Shown here one piece after another: positions 47,592 through 59,416 of a stretch of 64,000 bases of DNA. The stretch spans positions 325,945,186-326,009,185 of the forward strand of contig NC_058520.1 of the NCBI RefSeq assembly GCF_904849725.1, read 5' to 3'. The position numbers were made by a program, and so were the translations under genes. This DNA comes from Hordeum vulgare subsp. vulgare (lineage: Eukaryota; Streptophyta; Magnoliopsida; Poales; Poaceae). Under the pieces are notes generated by a model. The model was not told where the DNA came from. It saw only the letters and a program-made list of their open reading frames with translations, and did no database searches. Within the stretch, counting starts at the first letter, position 1. Every line of letters begins with the position of its first letter.

Positions 47592-47814
47592 TCACTTCTG
47601 CAGGTCAGGTCTCCAGATGAAAATCATCATCTCAAGAATTTGTTGGAGACCTGAGGAAATGCTTGATAGGACGCAAGCTAATGATTGATGAAATAGAAAT
47701 ATTTCACACGTCCTTATATTTCTGTTGTGATGAAATTCTTATCTGATGAAATTAATATCATATTCTTCAAATCTGAAGCATATGAGATGGTAAGCTGTAC
47801 TAATTCATCTATAG
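47592..47814 (+). other. C2 gag-pol spacer
   Basis: Collinear with C1 8702-8926. It ends GATG/GTAAGC, then CTATAG/GATGAC. The AG at the end is kept, but the base changes create TAG just upstream of the pol frame. Confidence 0.5.
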
Positions 47815-50800
47815 GATGACAAACCCAAGAATACTGAGTGGGTTCTTGATTGTGGCTGCACACATCACATCACTGGTGATAAAAGCTTACTGATGAATAT
47901 GCCACTAACTCCATCACCTGTGAAGCAAATCACATATGCTGACAAAGGTAAAAGCAAGGTATTGGGACTTGGCAAAGTGGCTATTTCCAAGGATAGGCAT
48001 ATGGACAAGGTGATGCTGTTGAATCCCTTGGTTTTAACCTCATGTCAGTCTCGATGCTTTGTGATCTTCATATGATTGTTATCTTTGGTAGATATAGATG
48101 TGTAGTCATCATGGAATCTGACAGATCCGAAGTCTTCGAAGGTGTAAGAAGAGGGGATTTGTACATTGTTGATTTCTCTACAGGTCCTCAACCAGCCACT
48201 TGCTTACTAGCAAAAACGTCAGAAGGATGGTTGTGGCACCAAAGACTAGGTCATGCAGGCATGAGGAATTTGCACACGCTCGCGAAGAAGAAGCATGTCA
48301 TGGGCATCGAATCAATCAAATTCCTCAAGGATCATCTCTGCGGTGCTTGTGAATCTGGGAAAATGACCAGATCCAAGCATCCCTCGAAGACTATCATGAC
48401 CACTACACGTCCATTCGAATTGCTTCATATGGATCTATTTGGACCTACTCACTATGCCACACTAACCAATGCAGCATCTTTATATGGCTTCGTCATAGTT
48501 GATGATTATTCCAGATATACATGGGTGCATATCATAGTGTATAAAACTGAAGTGCAGGAAATCTTCAAACGATTTTCTTCAAGGGCCACGACGAACTTTG
48601 GCATCAAGATCAAACATATCAGGAGTGATAATGGAACTGAGTTCAAAAACAATGGTCTTGATGAACTTGGTATTACTCACGAATTATCTGCTCCTTATAC
48701 TCCTCAGCAGAATGGTGTCGTCGAAAGGAAGAACATGACTCTGGTTGAAATGGCAAGAACTATACTTGAAGAATATCAGACTCCTCGTCGCTTTTGGCCT
48801 GAAGCAATCAACACTGCATGCCATATCATCAACAGGGTATATCTTCACAAATTCCTCAAGAAAACCTCATATGAACTCCTCGCTGACAAGAAACCCAATG
48901 TAAGTTATTTTAAAGTCTTCGGTGCAAAATGTTGGATTAGAGATCCTCACCATAGCTCAAAATTTGCACCTAAGGCACAAGAAGGTTTTATGCTCGGTTA
49001 TGGGAAGGACTCGCACACTTACAGAGTCTTCAACAACTATCACAACAAAGTTGTTGAGACTGTAGATGTGCGGTTCGATGAAACTAATGGCTCGCAAAGA
49101 GAGCAATTGCCTTCTGATCCAGATAAGCTGTCTCCTGAGGAAGCAATAAAGCTCAAACCTACTAAAGACATTGTCCCCACTGAGGAAATTGGTGAAGAAA
49201 CGATCCCCATCACTGATGAAAATCAAGAAGATGCTCCTGAGGAAATTGCACCAGAACCACTCCCTCAGCCCAGACGAAATCCTCAACCAGCTCATCCGAG
49301 GATTGCAAATGAAGTAGAACTTGACAAAATCCTCAACGACATCAACGCACCAGGTCCTCTCACTCGCTCAAAAGCATCACACTTAGTTAACTTTTGTGGG
49401 CATTTTTCCTTTGTATCCATCACAGAACCCTCAAAAGTTGTTGAGGCTTTTCTGGAACCGGAGTGGATCCAAGCTATGCAAGACGAACTTCTTCAATTCA
49501 AGCTGAATGACGTATGGGAGCTCGTCAAACGACCAGATCCTCACAAGCACAACATCATCGGCACCAAGTGGATTTTCCGAAACAAGCAAGATGAGGACGG
49601 TCAGGTGGTGAGGAACAAGGCACGACTTGTAGCCCAAGGCTACACCCAGGTTGAAGGAATAGATTTCGATGAAACTTTTGCACCTGTTGCTAGACTTGAA
49701 GCTATTCGAATACTATTTGCTTATGCTAATCATCATAACATCATCTTATATCAGATGGATGTGAAAAGTGCATTCCTCAATGGTAAGCTTGAGGAAGAAG
49801 TATATGTTGCTCAGCCCACAGGTTTTGAGGATCCAAAGAATCCACACAAAGTCTTCAGACTCAAAAAGGCTCTCTATGGTCTCAAGCAAGCCCCTCGGGC
49901 ATGGTATGATACATTGAAGGAATTCCTCATGAAGAAAGGCTTCAAACCTGGTTCACTCGATCCAACTCTTTTCACTAAATCCTACGATAATGAGCTATTT
50001 GTGTGTCAAATATATGTCGATGATATCATATCTGGCTGTACTGACAAACGATACAGTGATGAATTTGCTTAGATGATGAGTGAAGAATATCAGATGTCCA
50101 TGATGGGGGAGCTGAAATTCTTCTTAGGTCTTCAAATTCGTCAACAAAGCAATGGAATCTTCATATCACAGGAGAAATACCTCAAGGATGTTCTGAGGAA
50201 ATTCAACATGCATGAATGCAAAGGTGCCAAGACTCCAATGCCTACCAACGGCCACCTCGGCATTGATGAAAATGGTAAAGATTTCGATCAGCAGGTATAT
50301 TGCTCTATGATTGGCTCTTTATTATATCTATGTGCATCTAGGCCAGATATAATGCTTAGTGTTTGCATGTGTGCACGTTTTCAAGCAAAACCAAAGGAAT
50401 CACACCATAAGGCTATGAAGCATATTCCTCGATACTTAGCTCACACACCAACACTAGGATTATGGTATCCCAAGGGCTCAAATCTTCATCTGGTAGGGTA
50501 TTCTGATTCTGACTATGCTGGTGACCGTGTGGATCACAAGTCAACTTCTGGCACATTCCATTTCCTTAGAAGATCACTAGTTTGCTGGTCCTCAAAGAAG
50601 CAAAACTGCATATCACTCTCCACTGCCGAAGCTGAGTACATTGCTGCTGGGTCATGCTGTGCTCAATTACTATGGATGAAGCAAACCCTCAAGGACTACG
50701 GCATCAACATGAAGAATGTGCCTCTCTACTGCGACAATGAGAGTGCAATCAAGATTGCATACAACCCAGTACGGCACTCGAAGACCAAGCACATCCAGAT

Positions 50801-50966
50801 TCGTCATCATTTTCTTCGGGACCATGTCCTCAAGGGCAATATCCTCATCGACCATGTGAAGACTGATGATCAGCTGGCAGATATCTTCACTAAGCCCTTG
50901 GATGAGAAAAGGTTTTGCAAGTTGCGGTGTGAGCTAAATATCTTAGAATCTTCAAATGTTTTGTAA
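47815..50966 (+). pseudogene. C2 pol: protease, integrase, RT, RNase H, one frameshift and one stop
   Basis: The protease block reads VLDCGCTHHITGD at 47840-47880, so the active-site Ser after Asp is Cys (C1 has DSG). A one-base loss near 48015 shifts the frame, which resumes in 48042-50072. It then contains the GAG-pre-integrase zinc domain ([16 protein letters not shown]), integrase ([28 protein letters not shown]), RT ([27 protein letters not shown] at 50013-50024) and part of the connection. TAC became TAG at 50070-50072. The frame then continues to 50966 with RNase H: GYSDSDYAGD, AEAEYIAAGS, YCDNESAIKI. The stop and terminal residues match C1. Confidence 0.92.
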
Positions 50967-51690
50967 AAACATGCACACATCCTAACACTTATGCAAAATT
51001 GATGACTTAGATGTGCAACACATGATGAATCGATTTTCTTCAACTGATGAAGAATGTCACTCTGAATGTGAAGAAATCAACAAAGAAATTGATTCTCAGG
51101 GCCCTACGACAATTGTACGCGGTGTGTGTAATCAACATTCTTATATGGTGGGTCACGCCACCGCCCAATGTGAAATTCCTCAAGTTGATTTTCTTCAAAT
51201 GTTCCATTTCCTCAAAATGTGTTTTTTCTTCAAAACAGTTGTTCTTCATTGTGACGATTTATCACAAAATCTTCAAAAATAGTTGATGACTTTCATTTGA
51301 CTAGATAGACTGTGATTTCAAGTCCTCAACAACATTCACTTATAGCTATTTCTTCAAGTTGATATTTCTGCTAAGTGAATGTGATCGGACCCTACTTTCC
51401 CTCTATGCTATACTCATCCAGTCTATTCAATCCTTCATATGCGTTCTACTTGAAACTTTTTTCAAAATCCTCACTGCATCCTTGTCAGCTGATGATTTTG
51501 TAACGAAAATCCTCAAATCTTCAAAAATTGTTTCTTTAATGCACAGTAACTAAACCCCACTTCCCACATTCGGATAACCACGATCTCCACTATTTCCACC
51601 GCCTTGTTCGGGAACTACACGTGTCCTGCGGAGACGTAGAGGCAGGGGCTGTTTGGTCCGAAATCTTCGCGCCAACAGTAACTGTCTGGC
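50967..51690 (+). other. C2 spacer between pol and internal promoter
   Basis: Non-coding, collinear with C1 12085-12796. It includes the retained GTGGGTCACGCCACC inverted repeat near 51149-51165. Confidence 0.5.
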
Positions 51691-51699
51691 TATAAATAT
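51691..51699 (+). promoter_or_regulatory. candidate internal TATA box upstream of third ORF, C2
   Basis: TATAAATAT followed by a CTCTTGCTAC/GCCACCGCTG/TCGTCGCCGG leader resembling a plant 5' UTR. It matches the C1 segment at 12797. Confidence 0.5.
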
Positions 51700-51973
51700 G
51701 TCCCTATCCCCCTCGGCAAACTCTTCTTCAGCCCATCGCTCTCTTGCTACAGCAAAAAGCACCGAACCCTAGCGCCACCGCTGGAAGTTTCGTCGCCGGT
51801 GAGGAAGAGCTTCACTGCCTCGACTTCTCCGTCGCCGGCACCATGCTGGAGTCGGACCATCTTCGTCCACCGCTGCCGTAGACGTCCTCTGTCGCCGGGT
51901 TAGGGCACATTGGACACGCGATCGAAGAGCCTCTCTACACAACTTCTTTGTGTTCTTCGTGTGCTCCTTCAAT

Positions 51974-52311
51974 GTTAAATAAAATCCCATTTTGACCGCA
52001 AGTTAGATCTAAAATTTTACATATTCTATGATAAATCTATTTTTCCTCAAGAATCGATAAGCACTTGATTCCTCAAACACTGTCTATAACCACATCATTG
52101 ATGAACTATACTAAGCATCTAAGATTTTCACGAGATTCCTCAATTGTGCGAATTTTCGGATCTGTACAACTCTGGAACCCAAGAACGGTATGCTTAAGAA
52201 AATTCCTCAACCACTGGTCAAATTACTCAACTGTCAAACTTTTTCATTTTCTTCAAATCTGAGAACGCATATGAACTCTCCCAAGTCCTCGCAACTATAC
52301 ACTGTTCACAG
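51974..52311 (+). other. candidate intron before third ORF, C2
   Basis: A weak donor (AAT/GTTAAAT) and a conserved acceptor TTCACAG at 52305-52311 just before the third-ORF ATG at 52320. The acceptor side is well conserved with C1; the donor side is not. Confidence 0.3.
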
Positions 52312-52319
52312 GTACACAC

Positions 52320-55300
52320 ATGTCAGCTGATGAGTCTCTCGGTTCTCATCACATTAACTCATTTGCAGCGTTTCTTGAAGAAAATCTAAAGGTCTCATCA
52401 GAATCCTCAAGAGTTCAATCTCATCAGCAAAATCCTCAGCTGAAGAAAATGGAGGATGACAGAAAACAGAAGGGAGGAAAGAAATTTGAGCAAAACACAG
52501 CTGCGGATATCCTTGAGGATATTTACTTGGACTATTGCACACCTGATGAAAATGAGACAATGGCCAAGAGAAAGATCCGGCTGCAGAAGATAGAACGCCG
52601 ATGGGCGAAGCAATGGAAAGAATACATGTTTCTAACTACCAAGTATGCGAAGAAATTCGCTCTGAAGCCCCGTGGCAAATGGGCCCCACTTGAGGCTCAT
52701 CAAGTAGCACATCCCTCAAGCCCCAAGACCCTTGATGACTATCCAGATGAGAAGGAAAAGCATCTGGCTAAGCTCAAGAAGCAGGCATATGCTGCAGTGA
52801 GGAAATTCAATGAATCCTCAGCTGCTGCATCAGCTGCAGCTACTTCCTCTGCCGCTGAGACCTCTGGTTCAGCAATTCCTCAACCGCAGTCTGTGCCATC
52901 AAAGCCAAGGGCTCCAAAGCCTCAAGAGAAGTCTGCTCAGGCATCAGTTCCAAAACCCTCAGCTCCCAAACCCTCAGCACAACCACCAAAGCCTCAAGAA
53001 ACACCAGTACCGAAGCCAGTCATGAAGCCAATGACCGCCACCTCCAGCTCCTCACTCCCGGCTACAACCCGCTCGGAGAGAAAGTCTTCACCACCTTCGG
53101 TGAAGACTCAGGTGTCTGCTAAAAGAGCAACTCTGCCGAGCCCCAGCAAAATCATCACCGTCTCGTCTGCATCAAAGGGCAGTGATGAGTATGATGATCA
53201 AACCCTGCAAGCCATAATCAGAAACAAGCAGGAGAGAGTAGCTCACGCATCAGGCAGCACCATTCCTCTGGCCATGGACCCCAAGGTCCTCCTAGATTAC
53301 ATTAACATCTGGTATGAGGACCCAAACACTCCGCTTGATGATTTGAAACTCCCCCTGGCATTAGCCACATGGTGGCCACTTTCATCAATAAAGCCAAGTG
53401 GAAAGAACAGCAGGCCAAGCAGGCCAAGGTTGCAAAGCTTAAAAAGGAGAAATTCCTCAAGCGGAACCTCCTCAGCTTGACGCCTGATGCACTTGTGTCA
53501 ACACAGATAGAGTTGAAGAATTTGACTGACAAGTACTCCAAGCTGTCAGATCGTAAGAGTCTCAAGAGCAATTTCATCAAGCTGGCCACAAAACTGTTGA
53601 TGACTACAACAAGAAGGCTGCACCTCCAGCACCAACTTCCCAGCCCTTGATTGAGGAGCCAGCAGATGAATCTCCTCATGCTGAGGAAACTCCTCAAGCT
53701 GAGGAAATACACCAAGAAAGCCGTGTTGATGTACCGGCTATTGAAGAAATCATCATGGAAGCTCCAGCTGATGAATCTGCTGCAGCTGATGAGACTACCC
53801 CTGACCCAGCTGCTTCATCAAAGCAAGCTGATGACTCTGTTCCAGCTGGTTCCTCAAAATCAGCTGAAGAATCTGTCGAGAGAACCCCTTCATCAAAAGC
53901 TTCAAAGGTGAAGAAGATGACTCCGTCTGCATCAGACGTGAAGAAAACCAGGGCTGCTGAGAAGGAAGCCAAAAAGAGAAAGGCCTCCTCAGCAGAAGAA
54001 GAAACAGAGGCCAAGCTCCTCAAAGCGCTTGAAGAGACTGCCCCTCTAGACCCTGTGCCCCTAAATGTCGCTCCTTCTTATGAAATGGTCATCCTTGATG
54101 ATCAAGCGAAAGGGGCAGATGAGGAAATGAAGGATGCTGCCGTTGAGGAACACACCGACGAAGAAATTTGTATTGACGACAGTCCTTAGCCCTTCATTCC
54201 TCAGAAAGACACTGCTCAAGGATCAGCTGCACCAGCTGAAGAAACTGCCTCTGCCACCAAGCCAGCTGAGGAAGAACAAACTGAAAATCCTCAAGCTGAT
54301 GAAATTCAAAGCTCTGAGCAAAATCTTCAAGATGAGGAACAGGCTGACCCAACTCCTCCACCTGAGCAAGATGAAACTATTCCTCAGTCTCATGCACAGC
54401 CAGAGCAAGCCCCTCAGCCCGACGCCCATCCAGAGCCATCTCCTCAGCCTGAAGTCCCAGCTACTGAAATTCCACACCCCGAGGAAAATGCTGAGGAAAA
54501 TGCACCTGACCAAGACAATGCATTCGTCGTGCTCAACCCCGAGACTGCAATTGTTGTCTCCCCTCCTGTTCCTCAGCAAAATCTTCAGTCAGTTCAGTGT
54601 CAGCCATTCTCCAAGCGTCCAAAGTTTCAAAAGGATAATTTCTTTGAAGAACGCATGTACTTCATTGGAGAGAACCCCTATGACAAGCCTCAAATGAGGC
54701 ATCTGAAGTTTTGGACTAGGACACAGATGAATTACTATGCCTCTGTGTTGTGTGGAAGAAACAAGATATTCCAACAGAGGCATATTCCTCACGTTGAACT
54801 TGAAGCTATACCGTGCCTAGAGCCAGTCCTCAATGTACTCCATGATGCTGGTTTACTGCCAATGTGCTCCGACATCTATGACTGGAACAACGAGCTCACT
54901 CTTCAGTTCTATGCCACTCTTCACATCTCTAGCAACCATGAAGACATTAACACTTGGGTGTTTGACTGGATGACACAAAACACTCACTACAAGGCTCCTG
55001 CTACTGAGCTCCTCCGTGAACTGCCCGTACCAATTCCCTCGGAGGAGGCTGTGAAGCTTTATGGTGAGCGTGAGCTGCCCAATGGGATGATGGAAGTCCT
55101 CATGAAGCCTTTGGCTGAAGGAAAATCATCGAGAAAAAAATTCCTCGTCCACGAGCTCAAGTATACACCCAGGTCTGTCTATAGAAACCTCTGCAGTGTG
55201 CTCGCTCCGATCAAAGGCCATGATGATGAAGAAGATGTCGTAGGCCTCATGAAGAATATCCTCTTCAACATCATTCATGGTATTCCTATCAACATCCATG

Positions 55301-56029
55301 ATTTCTTCTTGAGGACTTTGGCCGACAATGCTATGTGTCGTTTTGATCACAAGATATATGCCCCATGGATCATGAGATTCATCAGGACAAGGACAGGCAT
55401 CAACTTTCTCGCCGAGTGCCAAAACCATGTTGGTTATATGCCTCCTATCCGGGTTAACAAGAAGACTTTCGAGCCCATTGAAGGAAAAGGCAAATCAGTG
55501 ATTGAAGAAGGTAGTAGGCCCCTTGATGGCCAGTTCAGAGAGCACATTGGCAAGCCCCGTTCCTTATTCTTCATGGGATGATAGTGAGACTCGTCCGGCA
55601 AGCCCCGTTCCTCCTCGAGTGATGAATACAAGAGAGCTCCTCCTCAGTCTTCACCCGAAGGTGGATAGCAATCACAAGTGGGTCAAACTCCAGTTTAGCG
55701 CCATTGTGAAAACCCTCACTCAAACACAGAATTCTGTGAAGCTCAACCATCGCTATCTGCATGAGGTTTTTGATCGCACCTGGGCTACACTTGCACATCT
55801 GATGACTCAGACTGAGCTTCAAGAAATGGACTTTGAGCGAGACTTTGACTGGTCGTGGCCTCCCAAGAAGAAGTTCAGGCCCATTCCAGTTCCAGACCTT
55901 GAAGACGGCTCCTTTTCTTCATTCCGCACTGCTGAAACTGATGAAGAACAGCTCGACACTGCTACCGGTCCAAGGAAGAAGACTACTCCCAAGAAGCGTC
56001 ACGACTCTTCCTCAACCGCCAAGAAGTGA
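52320..56029 (+). pseudogene. C2 third ORF (large protein of unknown function), few lesions
   Basis: About 1,235 codons from MSADESLGSHHINSFAAF to the end KKRHDSSSTAKK. The first 386 codons are open, with a Lys-rich patch, RRWAKQWKEYMF, and a Pro/Ala/Ser-rich middle (KPSAPKPSAQPPKPQE). Frameshifts near 53350 and 53590 bracket a Lys-rich helical part (QAKQAKVAKLKKEKFLKRN). The frame is then open from about 53647 to 55581 except TAG at 54187-54189. The C-terminal globular part carries MYFIGENPYDKPQMRHLKFW, LNVLHDAGLLP, WVFDWMTQNTHYKAPA, GHDDEEDVVGLMKN and KIYAPWIMRFIRTRTG. A frameshift near 55545 leads into the tail with PRVMNTRELLLSLHPKVDSNH and a basic Lys/Arg end. No enzymatic motif, signal peptide or membrane segment is evident. 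It could be a structural, nucleic-acid-binding or host-interaction factor. Confidence 0.75.
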
Positions 56030-56539
56030 AGTTTTCACGGGCGTTAGTCCTCAGTTTGTCCCTTTTTGTCACTTGATGACAAAGGGGGAAAAACTTGAGA
56101 GTTAGTCTTCAAACGGGATATTTTTGGGGCTTATGAACTATATTTAAGTTACAAACTCTTGGCTCTTCTGAAGTTTTTATGTAATGAGTTGTAACTTAAG
56201 CCCGATGGTACTCTCACGCTTTTGAACGTTTTTCTTCGAATGCTTGTTCGTCAAGTTTTAATGCACGCATGCTGGAATTCGTCAGATACCATTTGTCATC
56301 ATGCATTTCCCTTTTGTTCATATGATATGTTACATGTATGCATGATTTACAAGACTCAGGGGGAGATCTCCATGATATAAATCATCAATGTGCATTTGCT
56401 GTGAAAAGCAAAATCCTCACGATATGAAAATCTTCAGGGGGAGTCTCTCTGAATCTTGATTTCAAATTCCTCAAATGAGTATTTACACTTCATATTTTTT
56501 ATCCCTGTTGAAGACTTAACCTAATTGTCATCAACCACC
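56030..56539 (+). other. C2 3' untranslated region
   Basis: Non-coding, collinear with C1 16760-17269, with AGGGGGA tracts near 56083 and 56356. Confidence 0.6.
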
Positions 56540-56553
56540 AAAAAGGGGGAGAT
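56540..56553 (+). other. C2 polypurine tract
   Basis: AAAAAGGGGGAGAT directly before the 3' LTR. Confidence 0.82.
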
Positions 56554-57947
56554 TGTAAGTGCATCTAGTGCCCCTTAGTGATTTTGGTGGTTTGAAGACT
56601 TATAGGTTAAGTATCTAATGTGTTTATGAGTGTACACAGGATCTATAAGTCATTGAGGAGTTTGAGATATTTGAAGAATATTGACCCCTAAAAATATATA
56701 TCTTCGGTTGCAGAAATTGGTCTGAAGTTGAAGAAATGAATCGTGAGGAATTTGCGATGAAATTGATATTCCTCATGAAGATACTGAAATCGAGGAATTC
56801 GGTGTGTCCTGAAGAAAATCATTTTGAAGACTTTGAAGCATGAAGATTTACTCTTTCTGTTTTATTTTCTTCGCATTTGAGTAATAGGAACACCGTACTA
56901 TTAAAGGGGGTCGAAGTTACACTTTGGAATGAATTTCCTCATGATGCTCAACCCAAGCCTAATCCGACCAAAAGCCTCAAGTGAGGAATACGAGTGACAT
57001 GAGGACTCTCACAGAGGGTTCCGACCATTTCGATACCCACGCCAAGTCATTGGTCTTATCCACTCCAACGGTCATATTATTTAAGGGCATTAGTGTCAAA
57101 TCATGTCGGGATGCTCCCAGGCTATAAATAGACACCCCCAGAACCATTAGCTGGTTGGCTGCTCCGTTAGAAACTAACACTTGTCATAAGAGCAACCCAA
57201 TTCCTCAGAGTCTTCGAGAGTAATTCATCAGTGAGGAAATACCCCATACACCGAAACCACAAACCAAACCTAGTGATTCAGCATCACTGAAGAAGTTGTT
57301 CCTCTGTGGGACTGAAGCCTTTTACCTTTGAGGACTGTGCATCTTCCAGACGGTTAGGCATCATGGTCTAGAGCTTTCCAGCAGTCAATTGTGGATCGCC
57401 GGGTGACCAAGTTTGTGAGGGTTTGGAAGTGTGCCCTGAAGACTTACCACGAGTGTTGGGCGAGGACTGTGTGTTCTTAGCCCTAGGAGAACACGGTAGG
57501 GACTGTGTGTCCTTTGGTTTCAATACCAAGCCGCTCCAAACGAGATGTACAACTGTCACATTAGTTGGAACTGGGTCATCAACGACTGTCTTCACTGAGA
57601 AACGGGCTCTTATTCCTCAACTCCTTACTTTCCTTGAATTATGTGTTGACGACTTCACTGCTACTGTTTGAAGAATTTGCTGAAGACTTTCTCTGAATTT
57701 CCTCAACCCCAAATTCTTCACGTCAGTTAATCCTCATCTGTATTCTGCATGCCTGCTCACAGTGCAATCCGTTTTCACATTCCGCACTCTGAAAAACTGC
57801 TGTTGTGAAACTTTGCACTTCTGATCCTTTACTGTTTCCGCTGTAAGTTAGTCATCAGTGAGGAATTTCCTCAAAAGGAATTTCCTCAGTGATGAAATTC
57901 TAAAAATCTCCTATTCACCCCCCTCTAGTCGATATAACGCACTTTCA
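56554..57947 (+). repeat. C2 3' LTR
   Basis: 1,394 bp, slightly shorter than the 5' copy because one ACTGTGTGTCC unit is lost near 57500 and small gaps occur. TATA box at 57123-57131. The inverted repeat TGAGGAATTTCCTCA is intact at 57859-57873. Confidence 0.93.
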
Positions 57948-57952
57948 GTTTA

Positions 57953-58610
57953 CCTTACGCAAAGTTCGTTAATGCAGTTGTCCGTTGCTTTGCGTTTACA
58001 CTTTGAGTGGGGTTCGCAACTTAATACCAGCGAGATGTTCTGGATAGATATCTCAAGGTGGATGATTAGTAAGTAGATGCTGATGAATAAACGGTCTACT
58101 TGTCTGGTCGTACTGCCCATTACTATTGAGCCTCTAACTTTCAAGTAGCATAATTAGCATTGCGGTGCATTCATAATTCTGTCAATTGCCGAGCTGTAAT
58201 TTGTTTACCCATCGTCTTTTGGGAAAGAGACAACACTAGTGAACATCATGCGACTCAGGTCCATATTACCACCATTGATTACACCTCCACCATTTACTGC
58301 GTTCATTTACTTTTCCGTTGCAATCACTATCACTATTCCCTCTTGTGTTTTGATCTTTGCAAACTACAAGGCCGGAGATATTGACAACCTGTCTGTACTC
58401 GTTGGGAGCATAGTCATTTGCTGTGTGTGCAGGTCCACGTCTTTTGCTAGCGCCAGAGCAGCGGACACCTACTTGTTGATCCTCAGAGTCCTCCTGGTTC
58501 GATAAACCTTACAGTCCCCATGTAAGGGAAATCTGCTGCTGACTACATCTCCACCTTCCACTTGGGGTAACCAACGAGGGGCGAGAAGTATATTCATCAA
58601 CTCGTCATCA
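57953..58610 (+). repeat. G3 5' LTR, last piece
   Basis: 658 bp continuing from 44210 and ending CTCGTCATCA. It matches 62020-62692 inverted. Confidence 0.85.
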
Positions 58611-58620
58611 ACCAAATTTC

Positions 58621-58638
58621 TGGCGCCATTGCCGGGAC
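58621..58638 (+). other. G3 primer binding site (tRNA-Asp type)
   Basis: TGGCGCCATTGCCGGGAC, ten bases after the LTR, close to the tRNA-Asp form found exactly in G2. Confidence 0.8.
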
Positions 58639-58723
58639 TCCAGTCTCAAGATTGGGGAGTTGCACGGTATCTTTTACCTTTGCTTTTTAGTCTTGTTACT
58701 TTTCCATGAGCTAGTTAGGCTTA

Positions 58724-59416
58724 ATGGAAAACAACAAAAATATGAGAGAGCTTTATAAAATTTATCTTGAACTAGGACATGAAGTGTTTGAGGAGAAAAT
58801 TAAAAAACCTATGAAACTTTATTATTTGCATAACAATTATGATGGTGGCAATGTTATTAGTATGCTTTCTTTGAATACCAATATTGCTAATGACATGGAA
58901 AGCTCTAAGCTTGGGGATGATGGGTTTGATGAACATGATATTTTTAGTCCCCCAACTTTTGAGGAGAAAATTTTCTATGATGATACTATTCTTCCTAAAC
59001 ATGATGATTACCATGATGATAATGATTGCTTTACTCTCACTATTCCTAATAAGAAAGATTTTGCTTATAAGAAGAGTAATGATACTTTTATGCTTTTCGA
59101 TCATAGAAATAATGCCTTATGTGATAGTTATATTGTTAAGTTCATCGATGATGCCACTGAAATTTATAATGAGAGGGGGAGACATGGTTCTAAATATCTA
59201 AAAAATAAGAAGTTTCCCCTCTTTATGTCGAAGGTTTTGAAGCTGCACTTGTTTTGCCTTCCTATGCTTATTGCTTTGTGCGTCAATGAATTATTCTATT
59301 GTAATACTCCTATGCATAGGAAGCATGTTAGAGTTAAATGTGTTTGGTATTTTCTTCTTGATGTTCTCTTTTGTACTACAACTATTATTCCTACGAGAGC
59401 ATCATTAAAATCTTAA
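58724..59416 (+). CDS. G3 internal orphan ORF, 230 codons, function unknown
   Basis: An open frame beginning MENNKNMRELYKIYLELG, with an acidic His/Asp-rich middle (DDGFDEHDIFSPPTFEEK, KHDDYHDDNDCFTL), then FMLFDHRNNALCDSYIVKF and DDATEIYNERG, and a hydrophobic C-terminal part (LKLHLFCLPMLIALCVNEL). It has no gag, protease or RT motif. I recognise similar DEHDIFSPP/ALCDSYIV sequence from internal regions of Triticeae non-autonomous Gypsy elements, from memory. Its openness over 690 bases in otherwise non-coding, AT-rich DNA suggests it was maintained as a protein. It may be a remnant of a gag-pol spacer rather than an expressed gene. Confidence 0.5.
   Translation: MENNKNMRELYKIYLELGHEVFEEKIKKPMKLYYLHNNYDGGNVISMLSLNTNIANDMESSKLGDDGFDEHDIFSPPTFEEKIFYDDTILPKHDDYHDDNDCFTLTIPNKKDFAYKKSNDTFMLFDHRNNALCDSYIVKFIDDATEIYNERGRHGSKYLKNKKFPLFMSKVLKLHLFCLPMLIALCVNELFYCNTPMHRKHVRVKCVWYFLLDVLFCTTTIIPTRASLKS

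Larger units (their letters stand above)
44211..57947 (+). mobile_element. C2: second 14-kb Copia element with third ORF (same family as C1)
   Basis: 13,737 bp with LTRs 44211-45623 and 56554-57947, bounded by an exact GTTTA duplication (44206-44210 and 57948-57952). It is collinear with C1 along its whole length, apart from a 650-bp deletion in the gag C-terminal region at about 47367 and a third ORF about 180 bases longer at its end. It is better preserved than C1: pol has one frameshift and one stop. It is inserted in the 5' LTR of G3. Confidence 0.93.
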
